Shown: piece by piece, positions 19,501 through 31,200 of the stretch
Layout: each line of letters begins with the position of its first letter
How positions within the stretch are numbered: the stretch's first letter is position 1
Origin: Paraspadella gotoi
Lineage: Eukaryota > Chaetognatha
Direction of reading: 5' to 3'
Length of the DNA: 64,000 bases
Assembly: GCA_051294375.1 (NCBI GenBank)
Contig: CM119267.1
Location: 7,792,683 to 7,856,682, forward strand
Position numbers and translations under genes: made by a program
The notes under the pieces: model-generated
Database searches by the model: none
Told to the model about the DNA's origin: nothing
What the model saw: the letters and a program-made list of their open reading frames with translations, nothing else

Positions 19501-22317
19501 TAGTCGAAGCTTCCAAAGTCTTCGGGGCTCATCTCGTGCAGCGCCACTTTGGGGTATTCCAGGGAACCACCGTGAGCCAGCGTCGGTGGTACCCGAAAGG
19601 CGCCGCTGATGGCGCGCGCCCACGTGTCCCATGGGTGCCGCTTACCCAAGTTGCGTTCCCTAGAGAAAAAAAATTCCTTCGGGCTCAGTGATGATCAATA
19701 AGGTGGAGTGATGTAAAGATTAAGCGAGTTAACAATTTTTTTTTTGCTGCCTCTGTATATGTAATAAAAAAAATCATATCCTTTAAAAAAATTTTTTAGC
19801 ATAACAGTATAACAAATTAAATTTTCTTTATAGTAATATCCTTACAAAATCATAAATTTTTAAAAGAATATTTTTTTTAATTTTGAAAACAGTTTTAGAT
19901 TCGTCAGAAAAAAATAAACTTTTATAAAATATGTTATATGATATTTTAATGTTAAAGCTGTGAAAAACGACAAAAACGGTTTATCATATAATAGTTTCTA
20001 TTACAGAAAGTTAGAAAGTTAAGAATTTTAACTTTTTTCCAATTTTGACACTGTAAACCAAAAAAATTATGATAACATGGTTTATATTTTTGTTTTAACT
20101 GAATCTTTAATAAAAATTTAAAAAAAAATATTGTATTAAGCCTTTTTTTTTTTAGTTTATTTGGATTCAGATAAGACAAAATCTTTATAAAACAATTAAA
20201 TTTTATTTAGTATTTAGTATAAAGTTGGACATGTTTCAACTCGGTTTTTCGAGCTGCTGATGCAGGCTCGAAAAACCGAGTCGAAACATATCCAATTTTA
20301 TACTAAAATTTACGAAAATTTAGTCTTATCTGAAAAAAAAATTATTATAAATAAAAATTGTTTATTTTTTAAGGATAATACTATTAGAGACAGTTTCAGT
20401 TTAGTTTTGACAACAATTTTGTTTTATTGTACATGTTTCGGCTTCATTTCAAACCTTCATCAGCGTTGATGAAGGCTTGAAATGAAGCCAAAACATGAAT
20501 GTTTTACAATAAAACAAAATCGTTATCAAAACTAAACAAACTGTCTCTAATCGTCCCAAACAACGAAAAGAAAGGATTTATATCACAAGGATAATACTAT
20601 AAATATATTATATTTTGCTTTTCTGTTGCCAAAACAATATTAACAAAATACTTTTTGTATTCAATAATCATACCATCTCGCATAAATTATTATTATTAAT
20701 TGACTCATCAAATTTTTGTTCTCAGGTGCTCCACTCTAATGATCAGTGACTAATAGTCCGCGACGATATTTTGAAAAAAATTTAATATCTATAGGTTGGT
20801 AGTGTCCAAAAGTACGTATATACTAATAAACGACAATATGCCCTTATATAAGTTGTTAAACGGCAATGGTTTACCTAATTGTATGTAGAATTGTTTCAAA
20901 AACTAAATTTACTAAACACAGATTATATTAGAGTAAAACAGTTGAACTGACTTCGTCGAAAGCCTTACTTGAGGGAGTGGGAAGCCCTTTGATTGGTGAG
21001 GTATTCAGTTGGGATCGCCGACAACGCGGAGGCCTTATGGTGGTAAGCAGTGCTCGTATCGGAGAATGACGGCGAAGGGGGTACTGGCGGTTGTCGCTGC
21101 GGATGAGCGTTGCAGCGACCACTCCATCCTCCTTGGTTGGCCGGTTCGGGATAGCTTGAACTAAATAAAGGTAGAACCGAAGTTAAGAAACTAAAAATAC
21201 ATGAAAATTGAAAAACAACCCATAAAATCAGAATCTTCGACTTACCGCCCCTTGTCAAGCGCGGAAGGAGCAGAGGCGGCTTGTAAGGGGGAACCCTTGG
21301 CCTGAGCGTTATATGGACGGCCTGGTTGAAGGCGCGACTGAAGGCTATTCGACAAGTAATCTGGACTGGTCCCTCCGTTGAGTAGGATTACCTCGTCTCT
21401 CCTTAATCGAATGAAAATAGATAAAAGAAATTAAAAAAAAGAAATTACAAGAATAATAAATCGGAAATACCTGTAGCCATCTTTGCCATTCGTTTTGCTC
21501 CAGTTTGGAGAAGCTCCGATCTCATCATCCACAACGACGTCATCGTCATTTTTCATATTCCCCTTTCGATTAGGCGTTGAGCGTCCTGTAAAACATTACA
21601 AATAAATTGGTCAATATACAGTTAGTACATCGAAGGAAATATACGTAATCATTCATTTGCAATAATTCTCTTTTATCATTGCTTTTTTATTAAAATATAA
21701 TTTCAGAAATGACCAAATCAGAGCTCATATGGTAACTAAACTTAACCTTTAAACGCGACGGGACTGGTTTGCATAACGTGCTTCAACAGAGGCGGTGCTG
21801 CCCTCGGGATGTTGTCAGGAGAGTTGTCCATGACTTCAAGACCCGGAACAGCATCAAGCAGTTTTAAGGAAGCCGTCGACGTAGACGAGAGCATTTGCGC
21901 CAATTGAGAGACCAAAGCCGGGTCAGAACGAGATAATAACCGCGATGCTTCATCCTGCCGAGGGAGGAAAACAATCGAAAATGCTTAATTCATGAAAGAT
22001 TTTGAAACTAAATATATAAGTGCTATTCTATTCCTAACATGTTTATGTAGTATATTATTTCAAAAAATAATTTCTCGTATTAATTTTTCTACGTCTATAA
22101 TTCTTATCCTTTTTCAAATTATTTAAAGCTCTGGAAACAAAAAAACCTGAAACTTTTGGGAGAAGAGTAATGATGTGGGCGGAGGGCCGCCTACTCCCGA
22201 AATAGAGGCGTCAGCATCGTCCAAAGGAGCGGGCAACGGTAAATGGGGCAGCAGCTCTGACAACGACGCCAGGCCCGAGAGCGTCGTAATTGGTATCTGC
22301 GGGATTTCCCCGTTCAT
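9265..22317 (-). CDS. Nipped-B: Cohesin loader subunit, Nipped-B/NIPBL/SCC2 family (complete, 31 exons)
   Basis: Exons (minus): 22317-22147, 21954-21747, 21585-21471, 21401-21246, 21160-20969, 19659-19483, 19400-19182, 18913-18769, 18681-18424, 18340-18098, 18024-17822, 17598-17392, 17318-17087, 16988-16464, 16324-16130, 16043-15857, 15710-15521, 15444-15176, 15092-14973, 14890-14762, 14681-14476, 14366-14190, 14130-13968, 13819-13563, 13301-12833, 11453-11210, 11131-10983, 10823-10690, 10487-10302, 10111-9872, 9789-9265. All phases agree, giving about 2,296 residues. The N-terminus (MNGEIPQIPITTLSGLASL) matches the family, where it binds the MAU2/SCC4 partner. HEAT-repeat blocks follow, e.g. 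LGVSAFFVENIPDLQLNAIQ, RPLFENFVQDLL, GEPAIAVRTKAMKCLAAVV, NQGLIHPVQSVPYLIS and NKGHRRAFLTSLLNLFED. The protein loads cohesin onto chromatin and stimulates its ATPase. Exon 14 carries a long acidic/lysine insert (roughly residues 865-940); the last exon ends in a disordered charged tail. The intron after exon 15 has a GC donor. It is shorter than vertebrate NIPBL because the N-terminal disordered region is compact. Confidence 0.95.
11500..12830. repeat. Larger foldback unit around the MITE, with hammerhead-like arms
   Basis: Outside the MITE the intron is again inverted. A hammerhead-like core lies on the minus strand at 11638-11610 and another on the plus strand at 12734-12762, each continued by related A/T-rich arms (CTACTTT then ACACTAAT on both). 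Between them lie TTGCGCCGCGAG (11660-11671) and GCGGCGTAACACATTTGAAT (from 12688), which recur at 30325 and 30577. The MITE therefore seems to have inserted into an older foldback element. Confidence 0.5.
11867..12595. mobile_element. TA-flanked inverted-repeat (mariner-type) MITE in intron 25 of the cohesin-loader gene
   Basis: Near-perfect terminal inverted repeats of about 55 bases face each other: CAGAAGGCTTCATATTATAA at 11867 and its reverse complement ending at 12595. TA is present on both sides (11865-11866 and 12596-12597). The inner parts of the arms (about 11985-12060 and 12410-12480) are also partly inverted. No transposase frame is present. The ends and TA duplication fit a Tc1/mariner-derived non-autonomous element. 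Confidence 0.75.
13345..13548 (+). repeat. Possible SINE-like insertion with A tail
   Basis: This intron segment is unusually GC-rich for an intron, about 165 bases long, and ends in a run of 36 A (13512-13547). A GC-rich body plus a pure 3' A tail is how retroposed SINEs look. A weak B-box-like string (GGTTCCGAATAGC) is near 13407. No clear target duplication was found. Confidence 0.35.
18994..19029 (-). other. Candidate optional 36-base microexon in the cohesin-loader gene
   Basis: CCACAG acceptor at 19032-19030 region and a GTG donor at 18993 bracket 36 bases (ATGCAGCGGAATGGACAGAG onward) in the intron between exons 7 and 8. Skipping it gives an open frame; including it makes TA/A, a stop codon at the junction with exon 8. 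It is either a chance match or a poison exon. Confidence 0.25.
19699..20738. mobile_element. hAT-like non-autonomous element, copy 1 (with nested foldbacks)
   Basis: The ends (T)AAGGTGGAGTG and GTGCTCCACTCTA are inverted, flanked by ATGATCAA (19691-19698) and ATGATCAG (20739-20746), an 8-base target duplication with one mismatch. The body is closely related to 48456-49080 but carries about 400 extra bases (roughly 20165-20590) made of two palindromic foldbacks. No transposase frame. It lies in intron 5 of the cohesin-loader gene. Confidence 0.75.
20165..20590. repeat. Two nested palindromic foldbacks with hammerhead-like cores
   Basis: The first palindrome spans about 20165-20330, centred near 20258, with arms containing CTCGAAAAACCGAGTCGAAAC. 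The second spans about 20390-20545, centred near 20464, with arms reading CTGATGAAGGTTTGAAATGA and then AGCCGAAACATG on the minus strand (20463-20435), and a slightly mutated copy on the plus strand (from 20466). Each arm therefore presents a hammerhead-type core reading outward. Confidence 0.6.
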
Positions 22318-25261
22318 GCTGATAAAGTCTCTTTGGCGACGTAGTGAGCGGAAAGGGAGGGGCGATCACATTTTCTTCTCCTTATTCAGGTATACTGCGA
22401 ATGTTTTATCATGTAGCTTGACTCGCTCGATTTTTGATAATTAGCGTATCCTAGTCAACTGTAAACGACTCCTGAACTTGGCGAGTCGACTTCCACCTTT
22501 GCGTCTTCCATCATTATCTCAACGACCATAGTCACCGATAGCATGTTAAACTTTAGAAGAAAAATGTGAAACATGGTAACATGTCGGGTTAAAAGTAATG
22601 CCCCGAAAAAAAAACACATCGTTGTAAAAAAGTAGTCTGTTCAAATATATTGATCTGAATCAGAAAAACAAGTATTAATAATAATAATAATAATTAAAAA
22701 TAATAATAATAAAGCGAAAGTAAATACAAACTAATTACAATTTATATGTAATTAGGATCATAAGTTTCATATTTAACATAATCAAGAAGATTTCTTTTTC
22801 AATCATTTTATTTAATCGATTTAGTTAAATATTTCATTCCGGAGATAAATTTTTAGTTCTCAGATCATCCTAATCTTTTGAATATTAAAATACAATAGTA
22901 TAAATTAACTGAAAAAGCTCATGAAATACTAGGCAGTCCTTTTATCACTATTATTATTATTATAAAAGAGGAAATAGTGATCCTGACGAATTCTATTCGA
23001 AATCCTCACCATTGAATTTTGAGTCTTTCAAGATGGATATTACGAACTATTCAAGGATTCGGAAAAAAATGTTTACCTTCAAATGCTAAAAAACTATTTC
23101 CATTAGTATTTTAATTAAAACAACGACAATATAAACATCCAGAAAGGCTGTTCAAATTTGGAGAAAATGGCCACTCCAAGAACTGCTGACATCTGGTGAT
23201 TCGGCGGAAGGTGAAAGATATAGAGAGAGGAAAGAGGAAGAGTTTTTCTACTGAGGATTGTTCGAGCCGAGTTTAACTCTAATATATTGGTTGTACCAAT
23301 TTCATAATCTTGAGCATAGCTCTTATTTTCACATTTATGATTTTAGCTGCAAAATAATCTTCGTAATAAAAATATAATAGCCATAAGCATTATACGTAGA
23401 TGTACGTTGCCATAGAGATTATTCAAGTTCAGCTATTTTACCCATTTCACAAGCTCAAGAGGCAAAACCAACCCAGTTAGTGACAAAAAAAAATAAATTC
23501 TTAAACCGCCAACAAGAAAGCGTGAAACGTAAAAATAGGACAAAAATACATTTAGCAACTGGATATTTTTTTCAACTCGAGCATCGAAATCGTACATTAA
23601 ACAAAGAGCTAGAGACCGAAATTTTTGTCACTTACTATTTAAATACTCAATAATTTTTCAAAGGCGTCTAGAAGTTTGAACATTTCCAGGGCAACTGATC
23701 AGTAATGAATATATTTCAATTTTCATGTTAATTAAAATTCAATCCGTGAAAAAAGTAAATTATGAAATCTGGAGAAATCAACGTAACAATAATTACAAGA
23801 TGATGTATGGCATTTGATAATAACCAAATGAGACTTAGAACGGAGACTTAGTAATGATTTGCCTTATTTTGTTAAAAAGATTTTGTTAGCACAGCTTTAG
23901 AACAATGTTTTTTTACTTATTTTTTTATTTTTATATGCGACTAGCCTTAACTCAAAATAACACTTCGGTTTTGGGACACAACTCTTAAAATAGCAATATC
24001 TTTACACAAATGATAAGACATTATTGCAGCATTATACAGATTGACGCGGTAAACAATCTAGTTTAACATACAGCAATATGCAAATGAGTTTATAAACTTT
24101 AAAACGGCCACCGTTCGGGCCTCAAGGCAACTATGGAACACTAATGAATTCTATTAAAAAGATCTTTTCAAGCTTTTAAAATACATCTAAAATACAGATA
24201 AGCAATAATAATTATTAATTCAATAATTGGAATGATCTTAAAACTAGCGCGATTATTACAGAAGCAACGATACATCTTTTAACCCAGAAGTTTAATAAGT
24301 TCCATAGTTCAATTAAGATGATGAAAACGGTGGCGAACCCAGCATACACATTACACAATGTGTATTACAACGTAATGTTTATATTCTCTTAATTATGTAA
24401 TTATGATTTTCAATTGTCTTTTAGTTCCAGGAAAATTAATATTTAAAGTCGATAACTACACAAATAAAAACTTTCAGGATGGTAAAAAACAAAATTATTG
24501 ATCTTCATAACAAAGCCGTATGGGAAAAATCACAATTAGACTTATTCTTGAATGTGTTTGAAGGTAAAAATGCAAATCGAGAAAAAACGTTCAATATTTT
24601 TTTTAAAAAGTCGAAACGTAACAACTGATATAAAGGAAGACGAATCCCAATAATATTCGCAATAAAGCGATAAACCTCTTACAGAGAGAACCTTTATAAC
24701 ATAGTATTCAGTTGATGCCCCTCAACTTATTATATAGTTCAAGAAACCTTATCAATGAATAGATCACTTTTTCCGAAGAAGAGAAATATCTTCGGCAAAC
24801 AGTCTAAAACAAGTTTTTTATACAAACCATAAAATAATACAAACAATATTCCCATTTTTACCCTCCCTCCCGGTCCGGGTAGTTAACCACCATATTCATA
24901 AAACAATGCTAAGACCATTCCTCCAAAACCTAGTACCTAAGCGAAGCGAGAATCTAAAAAAATTTCACAAGGCGATAAACTGCACTGCAATTCTATACAC
25001 AGCTTGGTTAATTTTGAACCCTCCACTAAAAATATAAATGAATAACCCTACATACTAGTGAATAGATTTTTCGTATAAACATACACTCAATCATTTTCTC
25101 TCTCATTCCATCGGGTTCTTGGGAGGGGGTTGGTGAAAAAAAGAGAACAGACGAAAGAAAATACATAACTAAGGTGAGGGAAAGGGGGGGAGGAGAAAAA
25201 AGAAGAAAAAAATCGACGAAATAAATTCAACTTTTCTCCCTCAACTCTGGGGTTTTCTCTT
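22318..25261. other. Intergenic spacer, no gene seen
   Basis: AT-rich. 22318-22450 should be the promoter and leader of the cohesin-loader gene, and 25100-25261 the 3' untranslated region of the zinc-finger gene. A TATTGGTTGTACCAATTTCATA palindromic unit, also found elsewhere, lies near 23285-23306. Microsatellite-like AATAAT runs occur near 22676-22712. No coding frame is supported. Confidence 0.45.
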
Positions 25262-28200
25262 TCAGTCGGTATCCATGGAATTCTCCTCGGCTCCGGGAGG
25301 AACCACCGCTCCGCTCTTGGTCCTCAGGGGAATAGAGTTAAAGGCGGCGTCAATGGCCTCGGGTTCCTGAACCCGATTTAAAGGTATGTCACCACCTTCA
25401 GGAGTGATAAAAGGCGTGGGGGCGCCCTCGGTTGGCGTAATAGGGCTGTGATCGCCGCGAGGGGGTAGGAAGACACCCTGCGAAGTTGCAGTAGGCTCCG
25501 TGGCGGTGGCAACGCGTAACGCGTCGTGGAGTTCCCCCGCCCCAGAAGGTGAGGACACGGAGACGGATCCGGCATGACTCGAATGAGGAGGAGGCGGGGG
25601 CGTGGTCGACGCTGAGGACACCGCCAGCGGCAGAACCCTTGGAGGACCGAACGGAGACCGCTGCGCTAAAAGGGCGGCGACGGCGGCGGCTCGTCGATCA
25701 TCGAGTCCGTCAACGTCGGCGTTAACGCCCGACATAACCTCCGAAGGCGTGACTTCGGCGGGAACGGACTCGGTCGTTACGTTAGCGGTAAAAGTAGGCG
25801 GCGGGGAGCTGGGAGCGTCAGCAGAATCGTGGAGGTTCGAGTGGTGATGGGATAACGGGTGGACGGGAGACGACGCGTGATGATGTGGATGCTGTTGAGA
25901 AAGATGAAGAGGGCCTCCGTCTTCCCCACCGTCGCCCGACTGAACCTCGGGCGAGGCGTTAGCGAGAGAAGAGGGAGGCGGCGCGGAATTCGGATTGATG
26001 CTGGAAGAAGACAGGGGCGAGTTGGCGCCCCCCGTTCGTTGCCCGTCAGGATCCGGAGTTGATTGGTGGTGCACAGTGGAACCAGAGAGGGAGTCGTGGG
26101 CGTTAAAAGAAGGAAAGGTGGTCATGAGCTGATGAACGCCTCCTCCAGCCCCCATGTTCAGTTGATCACCGTCCTGAATAAAAAAAAAAATAATCAGTGG
26201 CTACTTTGAAAACTCAGCTCGTGCGTTTTAGCTTTTTTAAAATAGAAAATTTAATCTATTATTAATTTCCTATGGTAAAACAAGTAAACTTGCAATTTTA
26301 AATGTATTCAAATTCTAGATCATTAAAATTTTCAAAAATGCTTAAACTTTTAGTCGCCTTCACCCCTTCCCTCCCACGGCAATCCATATTTTCCCTAACC
26401 CGTAAGTTATGTCCACCGTTGGCGTCGATCTCGATCTCTTGGCCAATAATGACTTCCTGCGCCGTCGGAGGAATTTCAATGTCGGACTCAATATGCAAGT
26501 CGTTGCCAGGAGCAGCCGTGTCGTTTAACCGCATCTCGGGCGGAAGGTGATTGTATATCGTCATATGTTTCATCAGAAACAAGTCTCCATTGAACTTTTT
26601 GTGGCAAACTGAAAGAAGTCAAAATATTTGCAAAAATAAAGTTTTATCGTAGTAAATATAATTATAATTATAAAAGACATACTGATTGCCGAATTACCTG
26701 GACAAGAGTAAATGGAATGGGTTCTCGTATGATGTGTTAAGGTGCATCGTTGTTTAAACTCCTTGCCACAGATGCTGCATTTAAAACCTCTTTTTCCGGA
26801 ATGAAGGCGGGCGTGTTCGACAAGGTGATGCTTTCTCTTGAAGGAATTCGTGCATAGCTAAAAATTATTAAGATAAAAATGGATTAATAAAAAGGTTGAA
26901 AGACTTAACGTTAAAATAAAAATCTTAAAAATATAGTGATCTCGCCAGACGTGAATATCAAAGAAAATTAATATAAAAATCTGAAAAAAAAAACAAACCG
27001 AATGATTGATGCGATAATGAATTATTGATGTAATAGTAATTTATTGATTGATGTAACAGTAATTGATTGATTGATTGGCGTAATAATAATTGATTGATTT
27101 AATAGTAATTGATTATTGATGCGACGATAACAAAATATTTATACGATGATAACCAAAGGATCGATACGATGATAATAACCACATGATTGATGCGATGATA
27201 ATCATTTATTAACGCGATGAATCATTCATTATAAATAAAACAAACAAATGCGTGTATGAGTGAGAGAAAGAGAGAAAAAAAAGAGAGAAAGAAAAAGAGA
27301 GAGAGAGAAGCTGGACAGCCGCTGGATAGCCGCTGCAGAGCTTAACTCATTTTTAGATGAATCAGAAAAAACAGCGACGGAAAAAAAGAGAGAAAGAGCA
27401 AAATATATTTAAAAGAGAGAGAGCTGGACAGCTGAACTCGTTTATATATATATATTTAAAAATTGTTTTGTAAATAAAACAAACAAATGAGTGGAGGAAT
27501 ATGAAACATTTAAATCTAAAAGTTCTTGCTGATTAAGAGCTATATCTAAATTTTTAAAGATGGTCAAAAGGAGCAGAAACGAATTAACATCTCGCTCAAG
27601 TTGGGCCCGTTTGGCAAAATAAAAATTCGAAAACCCCCCCCTAAAAAAAACCGAATGTTTGATGTGATAATGAATAATTAATGTGATAGTAATTTATTAT
27701 TGATGCAATATTAATAAATTATTAATGCGATGATAACGAATTATAAATAATATAACCAATTAATAATGCAATGATAACAAATTACCGATGCGATAACAAA
27801 TTATTGATGCGATAACCAAATATTGATGCGATGACAACCAATTATTGATACAATGACAACTAATTATTGATACGATGACAACCAATTATTGATACGATGA
27901 TAATTATTGATACAATTACAACCAATTATTGATGGATGACAACTAATTATTGATGCGATGACAACCAATTATTGGTGCAATGAAAACCAATTATTAGTGC
28001 GATGACAACCTATTATTGATGCGATGACAACCAATTATTGATGCAATGACAACCAATTATTAATGGTTAAACGTTTAAAAAATGTAATGAATCAATCAAT
28101 CGAAATGAAATGAATTGAATGAAATCATTTGAGTGAATGAAATTAATTGAATGAATGAATTTAATTTAATTTAATAAAATAAATGAAAGAATTGAGATAT

Positions 28201-31200
28201 ATAAATTGCATTGAATAAATAAATTTAAAAGTAAGAACTGAATTAATTAAATTGAACGAATTAAATTAATTTAATTTAATTAAAGAAATTGAATAATTGA
28301 AGGAGAGATGGAAAGATAAAAAATGAAAGAAAATGAGAGAAAGGAAAAAACAAAATAAAAATCGGTTTTGCAATGGTAAAATGATAACATGCGCGACTGC
28401 CATGATTAACGTCACAAGTTCGATCCTGATAACTTTTTTAAAAATAAAATCAGAGAGAATGAGTAAGAGAGAAGTCCAGCCGCTGCGGAGCTGAACTCGT
28501 TTTTAAACGAATCAGAAGAGGCAGCGACAGAGAAAAAGAGAGATAGTTAAAACATAATTTATAATAGTTTTTATATTAAAATCGATATAATTGTTTTGTA
28601 AATAAAAAAACCAATCCGAATATCGATATGAAAAATTACAAATTAAGAGATCTTAATGATGAGAAACCAAATCTAAATTTTTAACTTCCTATGTCTATGA
28701 TAACATATTTTTACAATTCCCAATTGTAAAAAAGCATGACGACAACGACGGTCACAAAGAAGCAGGAGTAAATGATTATCACTCCCAAGAGGGGCCTAAG
28801 CCCGTCTGGCGAGATATAAATAAAAGTTATTTATTATTCGTCAGTTACCTTGCATTTGTAAGGACGATCATTTCCGTGAGAATCCCGATAATGTGCCTCG
28901 AAGTCGGCGGAACTCTTGAAGGTCATAGCGCATTCCTTGCATTCGAGGTCGTAAGGCATACCGCGGTAACTCGTTCCAGGATTGTAAACAGTCCCGGGTC
29001 CCATATCTAGCAAAGGTTGTATAAAAGTGAAATCGAGAGATAATTTGGAATGCCTACAAACCAATTACGGACCTTCCAACTCACTAGGGGCGGCAGTCGC
29101 GACAGTTGTCGCGGCGGCAGTTGCGGCGGCGGTGGCGGCGGCAGTGGCCGCAGCGACGGCATCCTCGTCTTCTACAGGGGGCGCTATATCATCGGCACCG
29201 GGCGCGGATTCTTCGGTGTGAAGTGCTGCACGGAAGGCCACCAGCTGCTGAGCCAACAACGCCTCTGAATTGATAGGAATAATTCCTAAATATAGTACGT
29301 ATAGTATAGCTAGAATATAGTAAAAATATTTTCAAAAATAAAAAAAAACCGAGTTGGATGCACGAAAAACCAAGAAAAGAATAAACTTATCTCAAAACCT
29401 GAGTGAGGCTATCTTTCTTTCACATGCAGTTTTGCCAGCAAAATAAAATTTATGTAAGTATTTTATTAATTTTATAGAAAAACAAGAGATGAAAAATATT
29501 TTTTAAGGATTTCAAGAATAAAAAAACTTGTTTAAAATGAAAACAGAATATAGTACTATATAGTGATACCTAAAAATACATGACTAAGAAATCCATTCAG
29601 CAAACTAGAAGAACCTGAAAAATTTTTATCCGGCTCAAACCCAATTTGTTTAAAACTCAATTTCAAAAAAAGCTTTTTACACCACATCCCAGCCAAGAAG
29701 TAGTATTTATTCGAAAAATGAATTAAGTGGGAAGTTGTGAAAGACCACTGAAAAACACAAATGACAACCTCTTGAAGACTGACTTCCGGAGCTCGCCGCT
29801 GCTGCCGCCATCAATCCCGGTGTCAGATGAGAGGCAGAAACTACAAGTTACATTTTATTTAAAAGAAACTATTCTTATGCGAAAAGTCTTTCTTTCATTA
29901 AGTACCCCAAAACATACCAGCGGCGTTTGCGGTTTGGCCTCCTCCGGCTACGGAATTTAGTGCCGCCGCTGCGGCCGCAGAAAAAATGTCCATTCCCGAT
30001 TGAGGAGGCAGCGAAAGATTTTGGGTGAAGTTGAAAAGACGACCCAAAGCACTCTTTCCCTCCGGAGTGTTAGCACCTCCGGCAGCCGCTAACTGAGCAG
30101 CCGCCAGATCCGCAATGTTTACTCCTAAGCGTCCAAAATATATCGAATTTAAGCTCGCATGAGATAATTTTCCTTTTAGAAACTCGCCGAAAAAGCTACC
30201 AACCTTCAAATTGGTTTCCGGGGGATAACGCAATTGGATCAAACTTGTCGTCTGGAGTTCGCCCCAATGAAAGATTACGACCCGCAATAATCTTTTCTTC
30301 AACCTGAACATAAGTAATTTTTTATTGCGCCGCGAGAACTGGAGCTTTCTAGGTGACGTCAGTCGGTCGGTCTCAAAGTTTTAAATATTCATTTAAAATC
30401 GGGTAATACTACATTTTAATTAATACTTGGTTAAAAGGTTATGTACCATAAGATGCTTAATATGCATAAGTTTCATACTTGTTCAGCCATAACTAACAAA
30501 ATGCAGAATAATTTACTTAATATATGAACATAGTTACGCGTTCATCTTGAAAAGCGTGTACGTAACAAAGCTAAAACGGCGCAACACATTTAAATTGGCG
30601 TTTCTTGTTAAATATGGTATAGGACTAATAGTCTAATAGTGACAAGAATGAATTCACTTAAAGCTTCGCACCTCCTTTAAGCTCTGCGCCAACTGATAAT
30701 CCTTCGCCAAAGAGCCTTTTTGTGGGGTATTCCCGGGCGCGAAGCCAGTCGCGTCTGATGCGCTGTGGATAACTGACGTCCGGATCGATTCGGTGCCACG
30801 GTCGGCTTCTGCTGAAGAGACCGACGTTGCAGTGGGCGTAGATGAAACATTGGGGTTTCCGGGACTGGAATAGTTAGGCGAAATGGGGGATCTGTGAAAG
30901 AACGTTAAAAAACATGAATCTGTGAAAACGCGAGATTAATCTAGGTATTATAAACCACACTGCTGATTTTCAAATGACGATAATTTTTATATTACTTATG
31001 ATTACCTTCTTTGCAACGATGTGGCACTGTTTCCCACGAACGTGGCCATCGAAGGCAAATTACCGCTCCGACCGGCGGCGTTCGAAGTCTGTTGCTGCTG
31101 CTGAATATGCTGAATCTGCTGCTGCTGCTGCAAAATAGCCATAGCGTGAGCGTCCGCCAAGCTACTGAGGGCCGCAGGATCAATGTTCACCAGAGCGGCC

